NCBI GenBank assembly: GCA_913051545.1
Contig: CAJXCD010000002.1
Span: 62,001 to 126,000 of the forward strand
Direction: 5' to 3'
Source: an uncultured Chloroflexota bacterium
GTDB lineage: Bacteria > Chloroflexota > Dehalococcoidia > Lucifugimonadales > CAJXCD01
DNA: 64,000 nucleotides
Part shown: in pieces, positions 24,710 through 34,499 of the stretch
How the letters are laid out: every line of letters starts with the position of its first letter
Numbering within the stretch: the stretch's first letter is position 1
Notes under the pieces: model-generated
Database searches by the model: none
What the model was told of the DNA's origin: nothing
The model's input: the letters and a program-made list of their open reading frames with translations, nothing else
Made by a program: the position numbers and the translations under genes

Positions 24710-25795
24710 ATGAATCAGTTAACTAAAAATAGGGTAAGAATAACAGTAGTTGGGGTTGGAGGAGGAGGAGGAAATACACTTTCTCGTATCGTTGATTGTG
24801 GCAATGATGATATGGATTTACTGGCACTTAACACAGACCTGCAGGCATTAAATATGGTTCATGGTGCACAAACATTTGCAATTGGTCCGGAAACTACTAA
24901 TGGTATGGGCTCTGGTGGTGAGGCTGACGTAGGGAGGAAAGCAGTTAGAGAGAGCCAGGAAAAAGTGTCAGGAATTCTAGAAGGATCAGATGTGGTGTTC
25001 ATTACAGCTGGTATGGGGGGAGGTACCGGTACTGGCGGGGCACCAGTCGTTGCAGACATCGCCCGTAAGCAGGGTGCCCTTACCGTCGCGGTTGTGACAA
25101 CTCCTTTTTCGTTTGAAGGTCATTTGAGAACTGAAGTTGCCTCTAAAGGACTTCGTCAACTTGAGTCTAAAGTGGACACAATGATATGTGTAGACAATGA
25201 CCGGTTACTTTCGAATATAGATAGCAGTTCAAATTTGGATGATGCTTTCCAACTTGCGGATGATGTTCTGCGTCAAGGGGTCGAAGGTATTTCTAAAATT
25301 GTTACAGGTATCGGCGTGATTAATGTAGATTTTGCTGATGTTAAGACTATTATGTCTAACGGGGGAAGATCATTTATGGCTATAGGGACAGGGAAAGGAA
25401 ATTCTGCAGCAATAGATTCTGTTCAAGACGCGCTCGAAAATCCTATGTTTGATGCCCCAATAAAAGGGGCATCAGGAATATTGCTAAATATAAAAGGTGG
25501 AAAGAACCTCAAGATAAATGAAGTAGAAGCTATTACACAAATGATAAGCGATGCTAGTGGCTCAGATCCTCAGGTTATGTTTGGGCTTACAAAGGATAAC
25601 AGCAGACAGTGGAGGAAAAAAGTCGAAGTTACAGTTGTGGCAACTGGAGTTCAAGGGGTAAACGAATTGAATTCCGAAGCATCGAATGTTGGTCAGAAAG
25701 TTTTCTGTCCAGTCCCCAAACCTATGCCTAATTTTTCTAATAATCGAATACCTGCTTCATCTTTGTTGGGATCCCATTTTCACAAAGGATCTTAG
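24710..25795 (+). CDS. ftsZ: Cell division protein FtsZ
   Basis: This 361-residue tubulin homologue forms the division ring. VVGVGGGGGNTLSRI, the tubulin signature GMGGGTGTGGAPVVA near residue 105, FSFEGHLR, and the T7 loop region GVINVDFADVKTIMSNGG with catalytic Asp are present. I chose ATG 24710 over 24704 because TAGGAG (24695-24700) is 9 nt before the former and only 3 nt before the latter. The C-terminal tail is short and ends RIPASSLLGSHFHKGS. It lacks the usual conserved D-I-P-x-F-L-R peptide that binds FtsA, ZipA or SepF. No dcw genes surround it. Confidence 0.93.
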   Translation: MNQLTKNRVRITVVGVGGGGGNTLSRIVDCGNDDMDLLALNTDLQALNMVHGAQTFAIGPETTNGMGSGGEADVGRKAVRESQEKVSGILEGSDVVFITAGMGGGTGTGGAPVVADIARKQGALTVAVVTTPFSFEGHLRTEVASKGLRQLESKVDTMICVDNDRLLSNIDSSSNLDDAFQLADDVLRQGVEGISKIVTGIGVINVDFADVKTIMSNGGRSFMAIGTGKGNSAAIDSVQDALENPMFDAPIKGASGILLNIKGGKNLKINEVEAITQMISDASGSDPQVMFGLTKDNSRQWRKKVEVTVVATGVQGVNELNSEASNVGQKVFCPVPKPMPNFSNNRIPASSLLGSHFHKGS

Positions 25796-25808
25796 GGAAT
25801 TTACTAAA

Positions 25809-26672
25809 TTATTGTTGACTACTGAAATATTCTTGAATCTCCTCTACCATTTCGTCGGGTGTAGGAATATTCCCATCTTCAGGCCTAGAATCGTCATATC
25901 TTTTTTCTAATTGCCTAACATAAGCCATCATGTTAGGCTGTTTCAGCATCGCCTTGGTTATTCTGTCTTGGTAAGTCTCTACAAGTTTTCCTAATTCACC
26001 ATGCGGTATGTCAATATCAATGAAAGTTTTTAGCTTATCTAGTAATGCACATGTTACTTTAGGATTAATTCCTGTAGTGATATAGTGGGGGCTATGTCCC
26101 CATATACTAATAAAGTCGATATTATTATTTTGGCATGTTTCCATTATCGCTGATTGGATACCCGTAGGACCTTTGTATCCTGAATTAGGTATTCCAAGCC
26201 ATGTCATTCGATTGGTCAGTTCGTTTGTACTGGCACGGCCTGTTACTATCGGATCTCTAGTATGTGGTGTTTCGTCCAGTAATGCTCCTAGATGTATAAC
26301 TGTATTTATCTTGCACGATTCTATAATGTTCATTATTTCTTGCGAATATGTTTTCCACATCAAATTAGGTTCTGTTCCTTTGAACAAGATGATCCCTTCG
26401 TCCCCTTCAAGTGGGAGGAAATAGTAGAATTCATTTGTTGGCCATTTTATATATCTTTCACCACTTTTATTGGTGAGGGTTAAGGGGCGTACTTTTGTAA
26501 AGTCGTAAAAAGGTTCTGGATTCACATCCGCGAATTTTTTTGCAGGTAGTGTTTCAACAAGGTGACTGACGGCCAGCGTTGCTGATTCGATTGCGTCAGG
26601 CCATCCGCTGAAGGCGAGGATCATGGTCGAAAATGTTCCTCTAGGAATCTCATTTATACGGAGTTTTTCCAT
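25809..26672 (-). CDS. PAC2 family protein
   Basis: This 287-residue protein of the proteasome-assembly-chaperone-2-like family is found widely in actinobacteria, archaea and some other bacteria. MILAFSGWPDAIESATLAVSHLVETL, the ILFKGTEPNLMWKTYSQEIM region, VIHLGALLDETPHTRDPIVTGRAST and GYKGPTGIQSAIMETC are the recognisable conserved blocks. The C-terminus has VETYQDRITKAMLKQPNMMAYVRQLEKRYDD as in bacterial members. Its biochemical function is not known. It converges on ftsZ with 13 bp between stops. The 274 bp upstream hold no gene that I can see, only a TTGACA-GAT-TGTCAA dyad at 26746-26760. Confidence 0.85.
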   Translation of the reverse strand: MEKLRINEIPRGTFSTMILAFSGWPDAIESATLAVSHLVETLPAKKFADVNPEPFYDFTKVRPLTLTNKSGERYIKWPTNEFYYFLPLEGDEGIILFKGTEPNLMWKTYSQEIMNIIESCKINTVIHLGALLDETPHTRDPIVTGRASTNELTNRMTWLGIPNSGYKGPTGIQSAIMETCQNNNIDFISIWGHSPHYITTGINPKVTCALLDKLKTFIDIDIPHGELGKLVETYQDRITKAMLKQPNMMAYVRQLEKRYDDSRPEDGNIPTPDEMVEEIQEYFSSQQ

Positions 26673-26946
26673 TAATTTAGTCCTGTTATATCAATTTTGC
26701 ATTATTAGCAATATATGCGTTCGTGGATCATTTTCGATATATAGATTGACAGATTGTCAAACTCTGATCGAGGTTTGAAGTCATTCTGGACACGGAAAAG
26801 AGAAGTTGCAGAACCCTTTGTGCCGAAATCTAAAACGGCTCAGAATTCACCTGATCTATAACATAGATTGTTTCATAATATTCGATCGGTTTCAAGATAG
26901 CGATTATCGCAGTCTTTTAAGGATAATTAATGTGATTTTGCTGTTA

Positions 26947-28302
26947 TTATTCGACCAAGAGATCGTATGCTAGTGCCACCATTGTTTTGGCACCTGTAAC
27001 GATACTACGAATTCCTTCTGATTCATCTGTCCCATGGTAATTAACGAGACTAGGATCATCATCAGGATGGAATCCATGAAATCCATAAGTATCGACTCCT
27101 AGTTCTCGAGTGAATCTAGAGTCTGTGAATCCTGTTGCTAGTCCTGGGACCCATTGTATGTCATTTCGACCCAGCGTTATGGCAGTAGCGTTCTTAATTT
27201 TATTTACAAATCCTGATTCAAATGGAGATGAATTCGGCACAGCCATATAGTCGATCTGAAAATCTATTCCAGGGATATCTCCGATTACGTTTGATAGTTC
27301 GCTTCTGACGTAATCTTCATCTTGATGGGGCAGTGTTCTGACATCGCAAGTTAATCTGATTGATTCAGGAACGCTGTTTGACTTGATTCCTCCTTTAACT
27401 ATCGTAGGAGTTAGAGTCATTCTAGATAGAGCTCTTAAGACAGATGCTAATTCGATGTCCTTTCGTTCTGTTTCAGCTATTATTTCGTCTATGTTTCCGC
27501 CGGTAGGTTTATCTTCTATAGCAAATGTTGACAGGTGTTGGAAAAGGTCGGGTGATACATCCCGTTCTGCTTCATAGTTTTCTATTCGCTCAATGACTTT
27601 GCTAAGAGAGTATGATGCGTTCTCTCCTTTCCAAGGTGTGGATGCGTGAGCGCTAGAGCCTTTTATGTCTATTTCAATCTGCAGTCTTCCTTTTTCACCT
27701 ACTCCTAGCATATAAGCTAGGCCATTTGTGGAACTTACCTGGGTCCCTCCACCTTCATTTATAGCATAAGGCGCATAGATCTTTTCCGGATATGTTTTAG
27801 CTAACCACTCGAATCCATATCGGCCACCGTGTTCTTCGTCTGCTCCCGAAGCTAATATAAGACCATTTTTTAAAGCAGGTATGTTACGTTTGAGAGTACG
27901 CATGGCCATCATTTGAGCCGCGAGCAGTCCCTTACAGTCTGCTGCACCCCGGCCATATATTCTGCCATTAGAAATTGTTGCACTGAATGGTGGAAATCTC
28001 CATTTACTTTCTTCTTCGACTGGAACTACGTCTGTGTGAGACATGAACATTAGTCCTGCCTCACCCGAGGTGCCTTCTATCCTAGCTATAATATTTCCAC
28101 GTCCAGGCGTCTTTTCAAGTATTTCGGAATTTATACCGTATCGAGATAACCATTCACTTATGAATTCACATACTTTAGTTTCGTTACCTGTTGGCATGAC
28201 ACCGGTATTTATGGATGGTATTCGCACCAGTGCCTGTTCTAATTCAATTAGTTCATTTTTTGATTCGTCTATTTGTTCAAGAAGTTGTAAGATATCTGAC
28301 AA
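26947..28302 (-). CDS. M20/M25/M40 family metallopeptidase (ArgE/DapE-like)
   Basis: This 451-residue di-zinc amidohydrolase has zinc and catalytic residues in FMSHTDVVPV (His, Asp), GRGAADCKGLLA (bridging Asp) and GADEEHGG (catalytic Glu). The last ligand is a His near the C-terminus in YGFHGFHPDD. The dimerisation lid follows GEKGRLQIEIDIKGSSAHAS. Family members cleave peptides, N-acyl amino acids or succinyl-diaminopimelate; specificity is not evident. It starts 13 bp after the nadK stop and is probably co-transcribed with it. Confidence 0.88.
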   Translation of the reverse strand: MSDILQLLEQIDESKNELIELEQALVRIPSINTGVMPTGNETKVCEFISEWLSRYGINSEILEKTPGRGNIIARIEGTSGEAGLMFMSHTDVVPVEEESKWRFPPFSATISNGRIYGRGAADCKGLLAAQMMAMRTLKRNIPALKNGLILASGADEEHGGRYGFEWLAKTYPEKIYAPYAINEGGGTQVSSTNGLAYMLGVGEKGRLQIEIDIKGSSAHASTPWKGENASYSLSKVIERIENYEAERDVSPDLFQHLSTFAIEDKPTGGNIDEIIAETERKDIELASVLRALSRMTLTPTIVKGGIKSNSVPESIRLTCDVRTLPHQDEDYVRSELSNVIGDIPGIDFQIDYMAVPNSSPFESGFVNKIKNATAITLGRNDIQWVPGLATGFTDSRFTRELGVDTYGFHGFHPDDDPSLVNYHGTDESEGIRSIVTGAKTMVALAYDLLVE

Positions 28303-28314
28303 GAAAATCTCCTG

Positions 28315-29160
28315 CTATATTTCTGATTTGTTTCCACTGAGTTTAGACGCTAAATTCCCGTAGAAGGCAGAATTATCTCCATGTCTTAGAAACAAGGTTG
28401 AGTGGGGGCTGCGAGATATATATACGATTGAATCCACATCGAGGATGTTAGAAGTTATATCTACACTGATAGTTGATTGTAATTTATCTTGGACTCTAAG
28501 ATTAATCACGTCACTCCCACTTATAATGAGACTTTTGCTGAAGCTTATGTGTGCTGCTAGGGGTTGAACTAATATCGTGTTTGATTCTGGGTAAATAACT
28601 GGTCCTCCCGCTGCTAATGCGTAACTAGTACTTCCAGTGCCAGTTGAAATAATAATTCCGTCAGCTCTGTAAGTGGCGACATGTGTGTCATTAATTTGCG
28701 TATTTATATCAAGCAGTTTTGATGTAGATGCTCTGTTTATTACTACATCATTTAGAGCATGCATAGTTGTTGATTGTGCTTCTTGTTGCTTTTTGAATGT
28801 AGCTTGTAGCATCATTCTCTTTTCGATCCTGGGACTCCCATCTAGATAAGATAACAATCTGTCTTGAGCTTCTGGGACGCTTAATTCTGTCATGAAGCCG
28901 ATCCGTCCCATGTTGATTCCCAGAATAGCTATGTTGTTGGGCGATGCAATTCTAGCCACGCGTAAAATCGTTCCATCTCCACCGATAGTGACGATGATTG
29001 AAGCAGATTCAATGTGTTCCGAATTTGCGTTGAGAGTTTCTACGGGAGATATCCAGCAAGTATAGTACCGCCTAGCACTATCCATTAGGGTGTTTGCAAG
29101 TTGGATAGCATCAGGAAGGGTAGAATTATATACGAAGCCTATCGAATTCTTATAGGTCAT
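28315..29160 (-). CDS. nadK: NAD kinase
   Basis: This 281-residue cytoplasmic kinase makes NADP+ from NAD+ and ATP or polyphosphate. The GGDGT motif is at residues 60-64, followed by ILGINMGRIGFMTEL, ALNDVVINRAS, and the second glycine-rich loop TGTGSTSYALAAGGP. It lies downstream of the nuo operon (60 bp after nuoN, with a possible promoter of its own) and upstream of the M20 peptidase. Confidence 0.93.
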   Translation of the reverse strand: MTYKNSIGFVYNSTLPDAIQLANTLMDSARRYYTCWISPVETLNANSEHIESASIIVTIGGDGTILRVARIASPNNIAILGINMGRIGFMTELSVPEAQDRLLSYLDGSPRIEKRMMLQATFKKQQEAQSTTMHALNDVVINRASTSKLLDINTQINDTHVATYRADGIIISTGTGSTSYALAAGGPVIYPESNTILVQPLAAHISFSKSLIISGSDVINLRVQDKLQSTISVDITSNILDVDSIVYISRSPHSTLFLRHGDNSAFYGNLASKLSGNKSEI

Positions 29161-29170
29161 GACGGCAAGG

Positions 29171-29200
29171 AGTCTAACATTGGGTTATTGTAGGTGTCAA
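29171..29200 (-). promoter_or_regulatory. Putative promoter for nadK
   Basis: On the minus strand TTGACA (29200-29195) and TAGACT (29176-29171) are separated by 18 bp, just before the nadK ATG at 29160. Only about 10 bp separate the -10 from the start codon, so a transcript from here would be almost leaderless. Alternatively nadK is read from the nuo operon. Confidence 0.35.
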
Positions 29201-29219
29201 CGAGGGTGCACTTAGTTGT

Positions 29220-30713
29220 TTAAGATAAGGTAGCAGCAGCTGATTGAGCAATTTTTATTAATGGTGTTGGATATATGCCGAATAACATTACCATGAAAGT
29301 GCTGACTGTTATGGCTAAACGAGTGCGGATAGATGCCGTTATAGGTTCCTCTGTGTCACTGGATGATAAATACATCACTTTTATGACTCGTAGATAGTAG
29401 TATGCGGATAGAACACTATTAAGCACTCCGATCACGGCTAACCAAGCAAGACCTGAATCCACTGCAGCTCCAAAGATATAGAGTTTTACCATGAATCCAA
29501 CGGTTGGAGGTATTCCTATCAAAGATACCAGGGCCAATGCGAGCACTCCACCCGTAAGTGGGAATTTTCTTCCAATACCAGCAAAACTAGATATTTTGTT
29601 GTCACCGACTGAGTTTGATATTATTATCACTGATCCAAATGCAGCGAGATTTGTCAGTCCATAACCACCCAAGTAGAACAATATTCCACTAATGCCTTGA
29701 TGAGGACCTTGTGTGATTGTATTTGTGGATAAAGAAGCTAAACCAACTAATAAATAACCAGCATGGGCTACTGCACTATAAGCTAGCATCCGCTTAATGT
29801 TTGATTGCGAGATAGCAAGTAGGTTTCCGATTGTCATGGATAAGGCTGCTAATATTGCAAATATCATAGTCCACTCTACTCTTAGGACATCATGCTGGAA
29901 TGCTTCGTGGAAAACTCGTAGGACTATTGCGAAACCAGCCGCCTTACTAGCGACTGATAGAAATGCAGTTATAGGTGTTGGAGAACCTTCGTATACGTCA
30001 GGGGCCCACATGTGGAATGGCACCACTGTTATCTTAAATCCAAATCCGGCGATTATAAGGGTAATACCCAAGAGTAGAGCATAGTTTCCAAATGGTTGCG
30101 TTCCTAATAACCCGCCCTGATTTATAGCCGATGCTATTTCAGATAAAACCGTTGTACCAGTAAATCCATAAACCAATACCATACCGTACAGAAGTATTGC
30201 TGAACTGACCCCACTCAGAACGAGGAATTTCAGGCCAGCCTCTGATGATTTATTACTGCGCAGGAAAGTCGCTAATGCTGCAATCGGAAGTGCAGAAAGT
30301 TCCAAAGCAATGTATATCGTAATCAGTTCTACTGTTGACGCCATTAACATCATTCCAGACGTTGATAATAGGATTAATACTATAAATTCAGTCTGAAAAT
30401 TTTGGAATTTCTTCGAGTAGTCCGTAGAAAGCAGTATTACAGTTTCAGCTGCCCCTAGAAGAATAAATTTTAGAAAAATACTAAATCCGTCGACTTTTAG
30501 GGAGTCTTTTAAGATCCCTTGATTTTGTACAATTCCATTTTCCATATCCATCCATAGTATGACACTTAATATGATTGGGATCACAAGGCCTATAGATGAA
30601 ATTGATTGTGCTATCGTATCCTTTTTGGTAATGAAGTTAATAGCTAAAATGATGAAACTTAGAACTATTACGCTCAGTTCCGGCGAAAGGATATATATAT
30701 CATGAAATGTCAT
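29220..30713 (-). CDS. nuoN: NADH-quinone oxidoreductase subunit N
   Basis: This 497-residue, 14-helix antiporter-like membrane subunit of complex I carries proton-translocation residues. MLAYSAVAHAGYLLVGLAS (broken helix and lysine region) and FHMWAPDVYEGSPTPITAFLSVASKAAGFAIVLRV are the NuoN hallmarks. It is the last nuo gene, 17 bp after nuoM. Confidence 0.95.
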   Translation of the reverse strand: MTFHDIYILSPELSVIVLSFIILAINFITKKDTIAQSISSIGLVIPIILSVILWMDMENGIVQNQGILKDSLKVDGFSIFLKFILLGAAETVILLSTDYSKKFQNFQTEFIVLILLSTSGMMLMASTVELITIYIALELSALPIAALATFLRSNKSSEAGLKFLVLSGVSSAILLYGMVLVYGFTGTTVLSEIASAINQGGLLGTQPFGNYALLLGITLIIAGFGFKITVVPFHMWAPDVYEGSPTPITAFLSVASKAAGFAIVLRVFHEAFQHDVLRVEWTMIFAILAALSMTIGNLLAISQSNIKRMLAYSAVAHAGYLLVGLASLSTNTITQGPHQGISGILFYLGGYGLTNLAAFGSVIIISNSVGDNKISSFAGIGRKFPLTGGVLALALVSLIGIPPTVGFMVKLYIFGAAVDSGLAWLAVIGVLNSVLSAYYYLRVIKVMYLSSSDTEEPITASIRTRLAITVSTFMVMLFGIYPTPLIKIAQSAAATLS

Positions 30714-30730
30714 TTATTAACCTTGACTTG

Positions 30731-32293
30731 CTAATTAAATATGAATGCCAGCAGATTATTTTGATTTGAACCTAGTTCTACTGACGCAGCGTTATCTGAT
30801 ATCCCCTGTATTATAGGGGATATCCCTAGTTGAAATACGTCACTTATAATTGAAGGGAACAATCCTATAACAAGTACACTAATAGCTAATATAGCTAGAG
30901 GTACGGCTTCTAAAGTAGATGCATCCCTAACATTATTGAATCTCTCGATAGACGGCCCAAAAAATGTTCGTTGTATCATCCAGAGGATATATCCCGCAGT
31001 TATCACTATACCAAATGCACTCAATAAGGTGCCTATGTTCCAGACGGGGAATGTTCCAAGAAACACCAATACTTCAGACACAAATCCACTTGTGCCAGGT
31101 AGTCCTAAGGATGCAAGGCCTGCTAGGATAAATCCCGATGCTAGAATTGGCATTCTAGTTGCGAGACCTCCAAGATCTGGAATATGTCTTGTATGAGCTT
31201 TCTCATACACTAGACCTACTAACAAAAACATCAGACCAGTAATTGTTCCATGAGTAAACATTTGCATCGCAGCACCAGTTAGCCCTACGGTGGCGTTTCC
31301 TGCTGCACCAGCTACAGATGATATCCCTACAAGTACATACCCCATGTGACTTATGCTACTAAAGGCTATCAGTCTCTTAAGATCCGTCTGGCGTAATGTG
31401 ACGATAGCACCATAAAGCACATTTATAACTCCTAGGGTAATAAGTATCCATGCTACTTCAGTGATAACGTTTGGGAACATGCTTACTGATACCCTAAGCA
31501 TGCCATATCCTCCCATTTTTAATAGCACACCGGCTAGCATAACGCTGACAGCTGTTGGTGCATCTGTATGCGCATCAGGGAGCCATGTATGAAAGGGCCA
31601 TACAGGTAATTTGACGGCAAACCCTACAAAAAGCAAAGTGAATATGAGCCCTGACGGGATAATCAGAGTCGCAGTTTGAATTTTGGAAGGCAATTCTGTC
31701 ATATCAAAAGTGTGTATTCCGGTGGAAAAATAAAGAGCTAATATTCCTATTAACATGAAGGCACTAGCTAGGAATGTAAATATAAGGAATTTCATGGCTG
31801 AGTATTCCTTACGTCCACTTCCCCATATAGATATCAGAAAGAACATTGGTATGAGTTCTAGTTCCCAGAGCAGAAAGAAAAGGATGAAGTCTAATGCAGT
31901 AAATACACCAACGACTGCAGTTTGTAGTACCAATAGCCAAACAAAATATTCTTTAACTCTTTGTTTTATTCCTAATGAAGCAAATATCGCAGAAATACCA
32001 AGTAGTCCAGATAGTAATACGAGAGGTGCACTAAGGCCATCAACAGCTAAGAAATAATTCACATTTAAAGAATCAAATGGAATCCATTCGGAAGTTTTAT
32101 CCACAAATTGGTATTGAGCACCTCCTTTTTCGTATCCGAAAAATATTACGGATGTAAGGACTAGTTCAATTACTCCAATTAACACAGCAAAGTATCTTAT
32201 GGATTTCGCACCATTAATAGCTAAAGCGATTATTATGGCTCCTACCAGAGGTAGGAATACTGTAATAGTCAATATGCCAGAAAAGTTTTCCAA
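30731..32293 (-). CDS. nuoM: NADH-quinone oxidoreductase subunit M
   Basis: This 520-residue antiporter-like complex I subunit shows the E144-type glutamate region LLWELELIPMFFLISIWG, WPFHTWLPDAHTDAPTAVSVMLAGVLLKMGGYG, and LIAFSSISHMGYVLVGISS with the conserved lysine and histidine positions. It lies 12 bp after nuoL. Confidence 0.95.
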   Translation of the reverse strand: MENFSGILTITVFLPLVGAIIIALAINGAKSIRYFAVLIGVIELVLTSVIFFGYEKGGAQYQFVDKTSEWIPFDSLNVNYFLAVDGLSAPLVLLSGLLGISAIFASLGIKQRVKEYFVWLLVLQTAVVGVFTALDFILFFLLWELELIPMFFLISIWGSGRKEYSAMKFLIFTFLASAFMLIGILALYFSTGIHTFDMTELPSKIQTATLIIPSGLIFTLLFVGFAVKLPVWPFHTWLPDAHTDAPTAVSVMLAGVLLKMGGYGMLRVSVSMFPNVITEVAWILITLGVINVLYGAIVTLRQTDLKRLIAFSSISHMGYVLVGISSVAGAAGNATVGLTGAAMQMFTHGTITGLMFLLVGLVYEKAHTRHIPDLGGLATRMPILASGFILAGLASLGLPGTSGFVSEVLVFLGTFPVWNIGTLLSAFGIVITAGYILWMIQRTFFGPSIERFNNVRDASTLEAVPLAILAISVLVIGLFPSIISDVFQLGISPIIQGISDNAASVELGSNQNNLLAFIFN

Positions 32294-32305
32294 ACGAACT
32301 CCCTA

Positions 32306-34267
32306 TTATTTGAACAGGATATATATAACTATAATTAATATCGTACCCAGAGATAGAATTAAACCATAACCTTGAGACTGCCCTGTTTGTATAGGAGCAA
32401 TTATTTTTCCGAGGTTTCGGCTAACTAATCCAATTTGGCGAACTATTCCATCTATAACCAATCGATCCGCCCAATCTATTGATTTAGCTATCGAGTTGTA
32501 TATAACTCGAGTTGTGATGAATGACTCATAAAATTCATCCAGGAAATATTTATTGATAAGTACCCTGTGTATAGGATTCGTAATCCTATACACACTATGT
32601 GAGATTAGTTTAGGTTGCCCATAAATCAGATAAGCTAAAAGTATACCTGCACCAGCTATTAAACTGGATAAAATAGCTACAACAAAATTGAATTTTATTG
32701 AATCAGCATGTAGGAAATGTGAGAGCCAGTGTTCTGGAATCACTACTAGGTTGACAGGTGGATTTACCAAGAATCCACCAATAATTGACATTAATCCTAA
32801 AACTAGAAGAGGTACCACCATTGCTTTTGGGGATTCTTGTAGATGAACATCAGGATTAATCAGATTTAGAGATGGGTCTGATTGCGCACCTCCTTTAAAA
32901 TCCCCTTCAAATGTCATAAATATAACTCTAAACATATAGAAGGCTGTCATAAATACAGCCAACAATGCAAATATGTAAACTATAGTAGATATGTTCATGC
33001 TGCTAGACCAGGCATGTGTTAATATTTCGTCCTTGCTCCAGAATCCAGCTAGAGGGAAAATTCCAGAAAGACTTAGTGCTCCGATTAGGAATGTCGAGTA
33101 TGTCCATGGCATAGATTTACGTAGTCCTCCCATGTACCTCATGTCAAACGTTCCTGTAGCATGGTTGACGCTTCCTGATCCTAAGAACAGTAATGCCTTG
33201 AAAAATGCGTGAGTGAAAAGATGAAATATTGCTGGTCCATAGGCACCTATTCCTAGAGCCAACATCATGTATCCTAATTGACTTATGGTCGAATAAGCCA
33301 AAACTCTCTTTATGTCGGTCATTACTAGTCCCATGGATGCCGCAAATAAGGCTGTAAAAACACCTGTTACAGCAACTGTTGTCATTGCTGCTTCCGAAGA
33401 ATGAAAAAGATCAAAGAATCTAGCTACTAAAAATACTCCAGCAGCGACCATAGTGGCGGCATGGATTAATGCACTGACAGGGGTTGGTCCTTCCATAGCA
33501 TCTGGTAGCCAGGTATGTAATGGGAATTGTCCAGATTTCCCGATAGCGCCAGCAAAAATGCCTATCGCTACCCAGGTCACCACTCCACTAGCTAAAATTC
33601 CAGTTTTAGCAGCAAGGTTAATATCGCTTATGTCTAACGAATTTAGACCGTTAGCTGCGAAAGTCTCTCCGTTTGAAAATAGGTAGAGTATTGCTAAAAG
33701 CAACCCAAAGTCGCCAAATCGGGTAATTATGAAAGCCTTTTTGGCGGCCGCTGCAGCAGAAGGTTTATGGTACCAAAATCCAATTAGCAGGTAAGAACTG
33801 AGTCCAACGAGTTCCCAGAAGGCGTAAAGCTGAACAACATTGCTTGCCATAATGAGACCTATCATTGAAGCAGTGAAGAGTGACATGTATGCAAAATAAC
33901 GCGAATAGCCTGAGTCGTTCTCCATGTAGGATGTTGAATAAATTTGGACCATCAAACTAACACTCGTGACTACAATTAGCATAATGGCAGTTAGTGAATC
34001 CGATATAATCCCGATACTAATTTCCAGAATACCTAACGAGATCCAACTTTGTGATTGGTAGCTATCTATGCTCACATCGTTATTTATTACGCTTATAAGA
34101 AACCAAATTGATAAGAATAGTGAGATACTTATAGACGCAATCGTCAAATGACTGGATACATTACGGAATTGATTAAAGAATGGACGTATTACTATAGATA
34201 TAACGGCGAACGATAGGAAGGGCGATAATAGTATAAGCCACACTACGTTTTCAGGTATCACGCACAT
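32306..34267 (-). CDS. nuoL: NADH-quinone oxidoreductase subunit L
   Basis: This 653-residue subunit is the largest antiporter-like complex I protein and carries the long lateral helix at its C-terminus. Conserved blocks are YAFWELVGLSSYLLIGFWYHKPSAAAAAKKAFIITRFGD, FPLHTWLPDAMEGPTPVSALIHAATMVAAGVFLVAR and LAYSTISQLGYMMLALG. It follows the small inserted gene at 34296 and precedes nuoM. Confidence 0.95.
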   Translation of the reverse strand: MCVIPENVVWLILLSPFLSFAVISIVIRPFFNQFRNVSSHLTIASISISLFLSIWFLISVINNDVSIDSYQSQSWISLGILEISIGIISDSLTAIMLIVVTSVSLMVQIYSTSYMENDSGYSRYFAYMSLFTASMIGLIMASNVVQLYAFWELVGLSSYLLIGFWYHKPSAAAAAKKAFIITRFGDFGLLLAILYLFSNGETFAANGLNSLDISDINLAAKTGILASGVVTWVAIGIFAGAIGKSGQFPLHTWLPDAMEGPTPVSALIHAATMVAAGVFLVARFFDLFHSSEAAMTTVAVTGVFTALFAASMGLVMTDIKRVLAYSTISQLGYMMLALGIGAYGPAIFHLFTHAFFKALLFLGSGSVNHATGTFDMRYMGGLRKSMPWTYSTFLIGALSLSGIFPLAGFWSKDEILTHAWSSSMNISTIVYIFALLAVFMTAFYMFRVIFMTFEGDFKGGAQSDPSLNLINPDVHLQESPKAMVVPLLVLGLMSIIGGFLVNPPVNLVVIPEHWLSHFLHADSIKFNFVVAILSSLIAGAGILLAYLIYGQPKLISHSVYRITNPIHRVLINKYFLDEFYESFITTRVIYNSIAKSIDWADRLVIDGIVRQIGLVSRNLGKIIAPIQTGQSQGYGLILSLGTILIIVIYILFK

Positions 34268-34295
34268 ACTCCATAATTTTTATGTGGATTTGGTT

Positions 34296-34490
34296 TCATA
34301 TTTTTCGAAGGATTTCATCAGCTACGTGTTCTCGACCTTTTGGTACCATTATTTTGAATACTACTCTTTCACCCCAAGACAATATATCTCCTTTAGGTAT
34401 TATCTTTGTGGGAAGGCCATCACCTTCTAGCACATCTTTCCACATTTCCGCCATCATAAGATTAGGGGCCTCTCGGTAATCTATCCACAT
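34296..34490 (-). CDS. Small DUF2007-like protein inserted between nuoK and nuoL
   Basis: This 64-residue soluble protein contains MMAEMWKDVLEGDGLPTKIIPKG and VVFKIMVPKGREHVADEILRKI. The pattern of a helix, a strand, 'I-M-V-P' and a final helix resembles the short DUF2007 'putative signal-transducing' proteins (M-A-E-x-L-K-x-x-L-E-x-E-G). No such subunit belongs to the complex I core. It is in step with the operon, with 9 bp to nuoK upstream and 28 bp to nuoL downstream. Confidence 0.7.
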   Translation of the reverse strand: MWIDYREAPNLMMAEMWKDVLEGDGLPTKIIPKGDILSWGERVVFKIMVPKGREHVADEILRKI

Positions 34491-34499
34491 TTAATTCCC

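Noticed and set aside
26673-26946. A possible small gene or RNA in the 274-bp gap upstream of the PAC2 gene
   Set aside because: No frame with a ribosome binding site or recognisable product; the only structure is one 6-bp dyad (26746-26760) without a matching -10 box.
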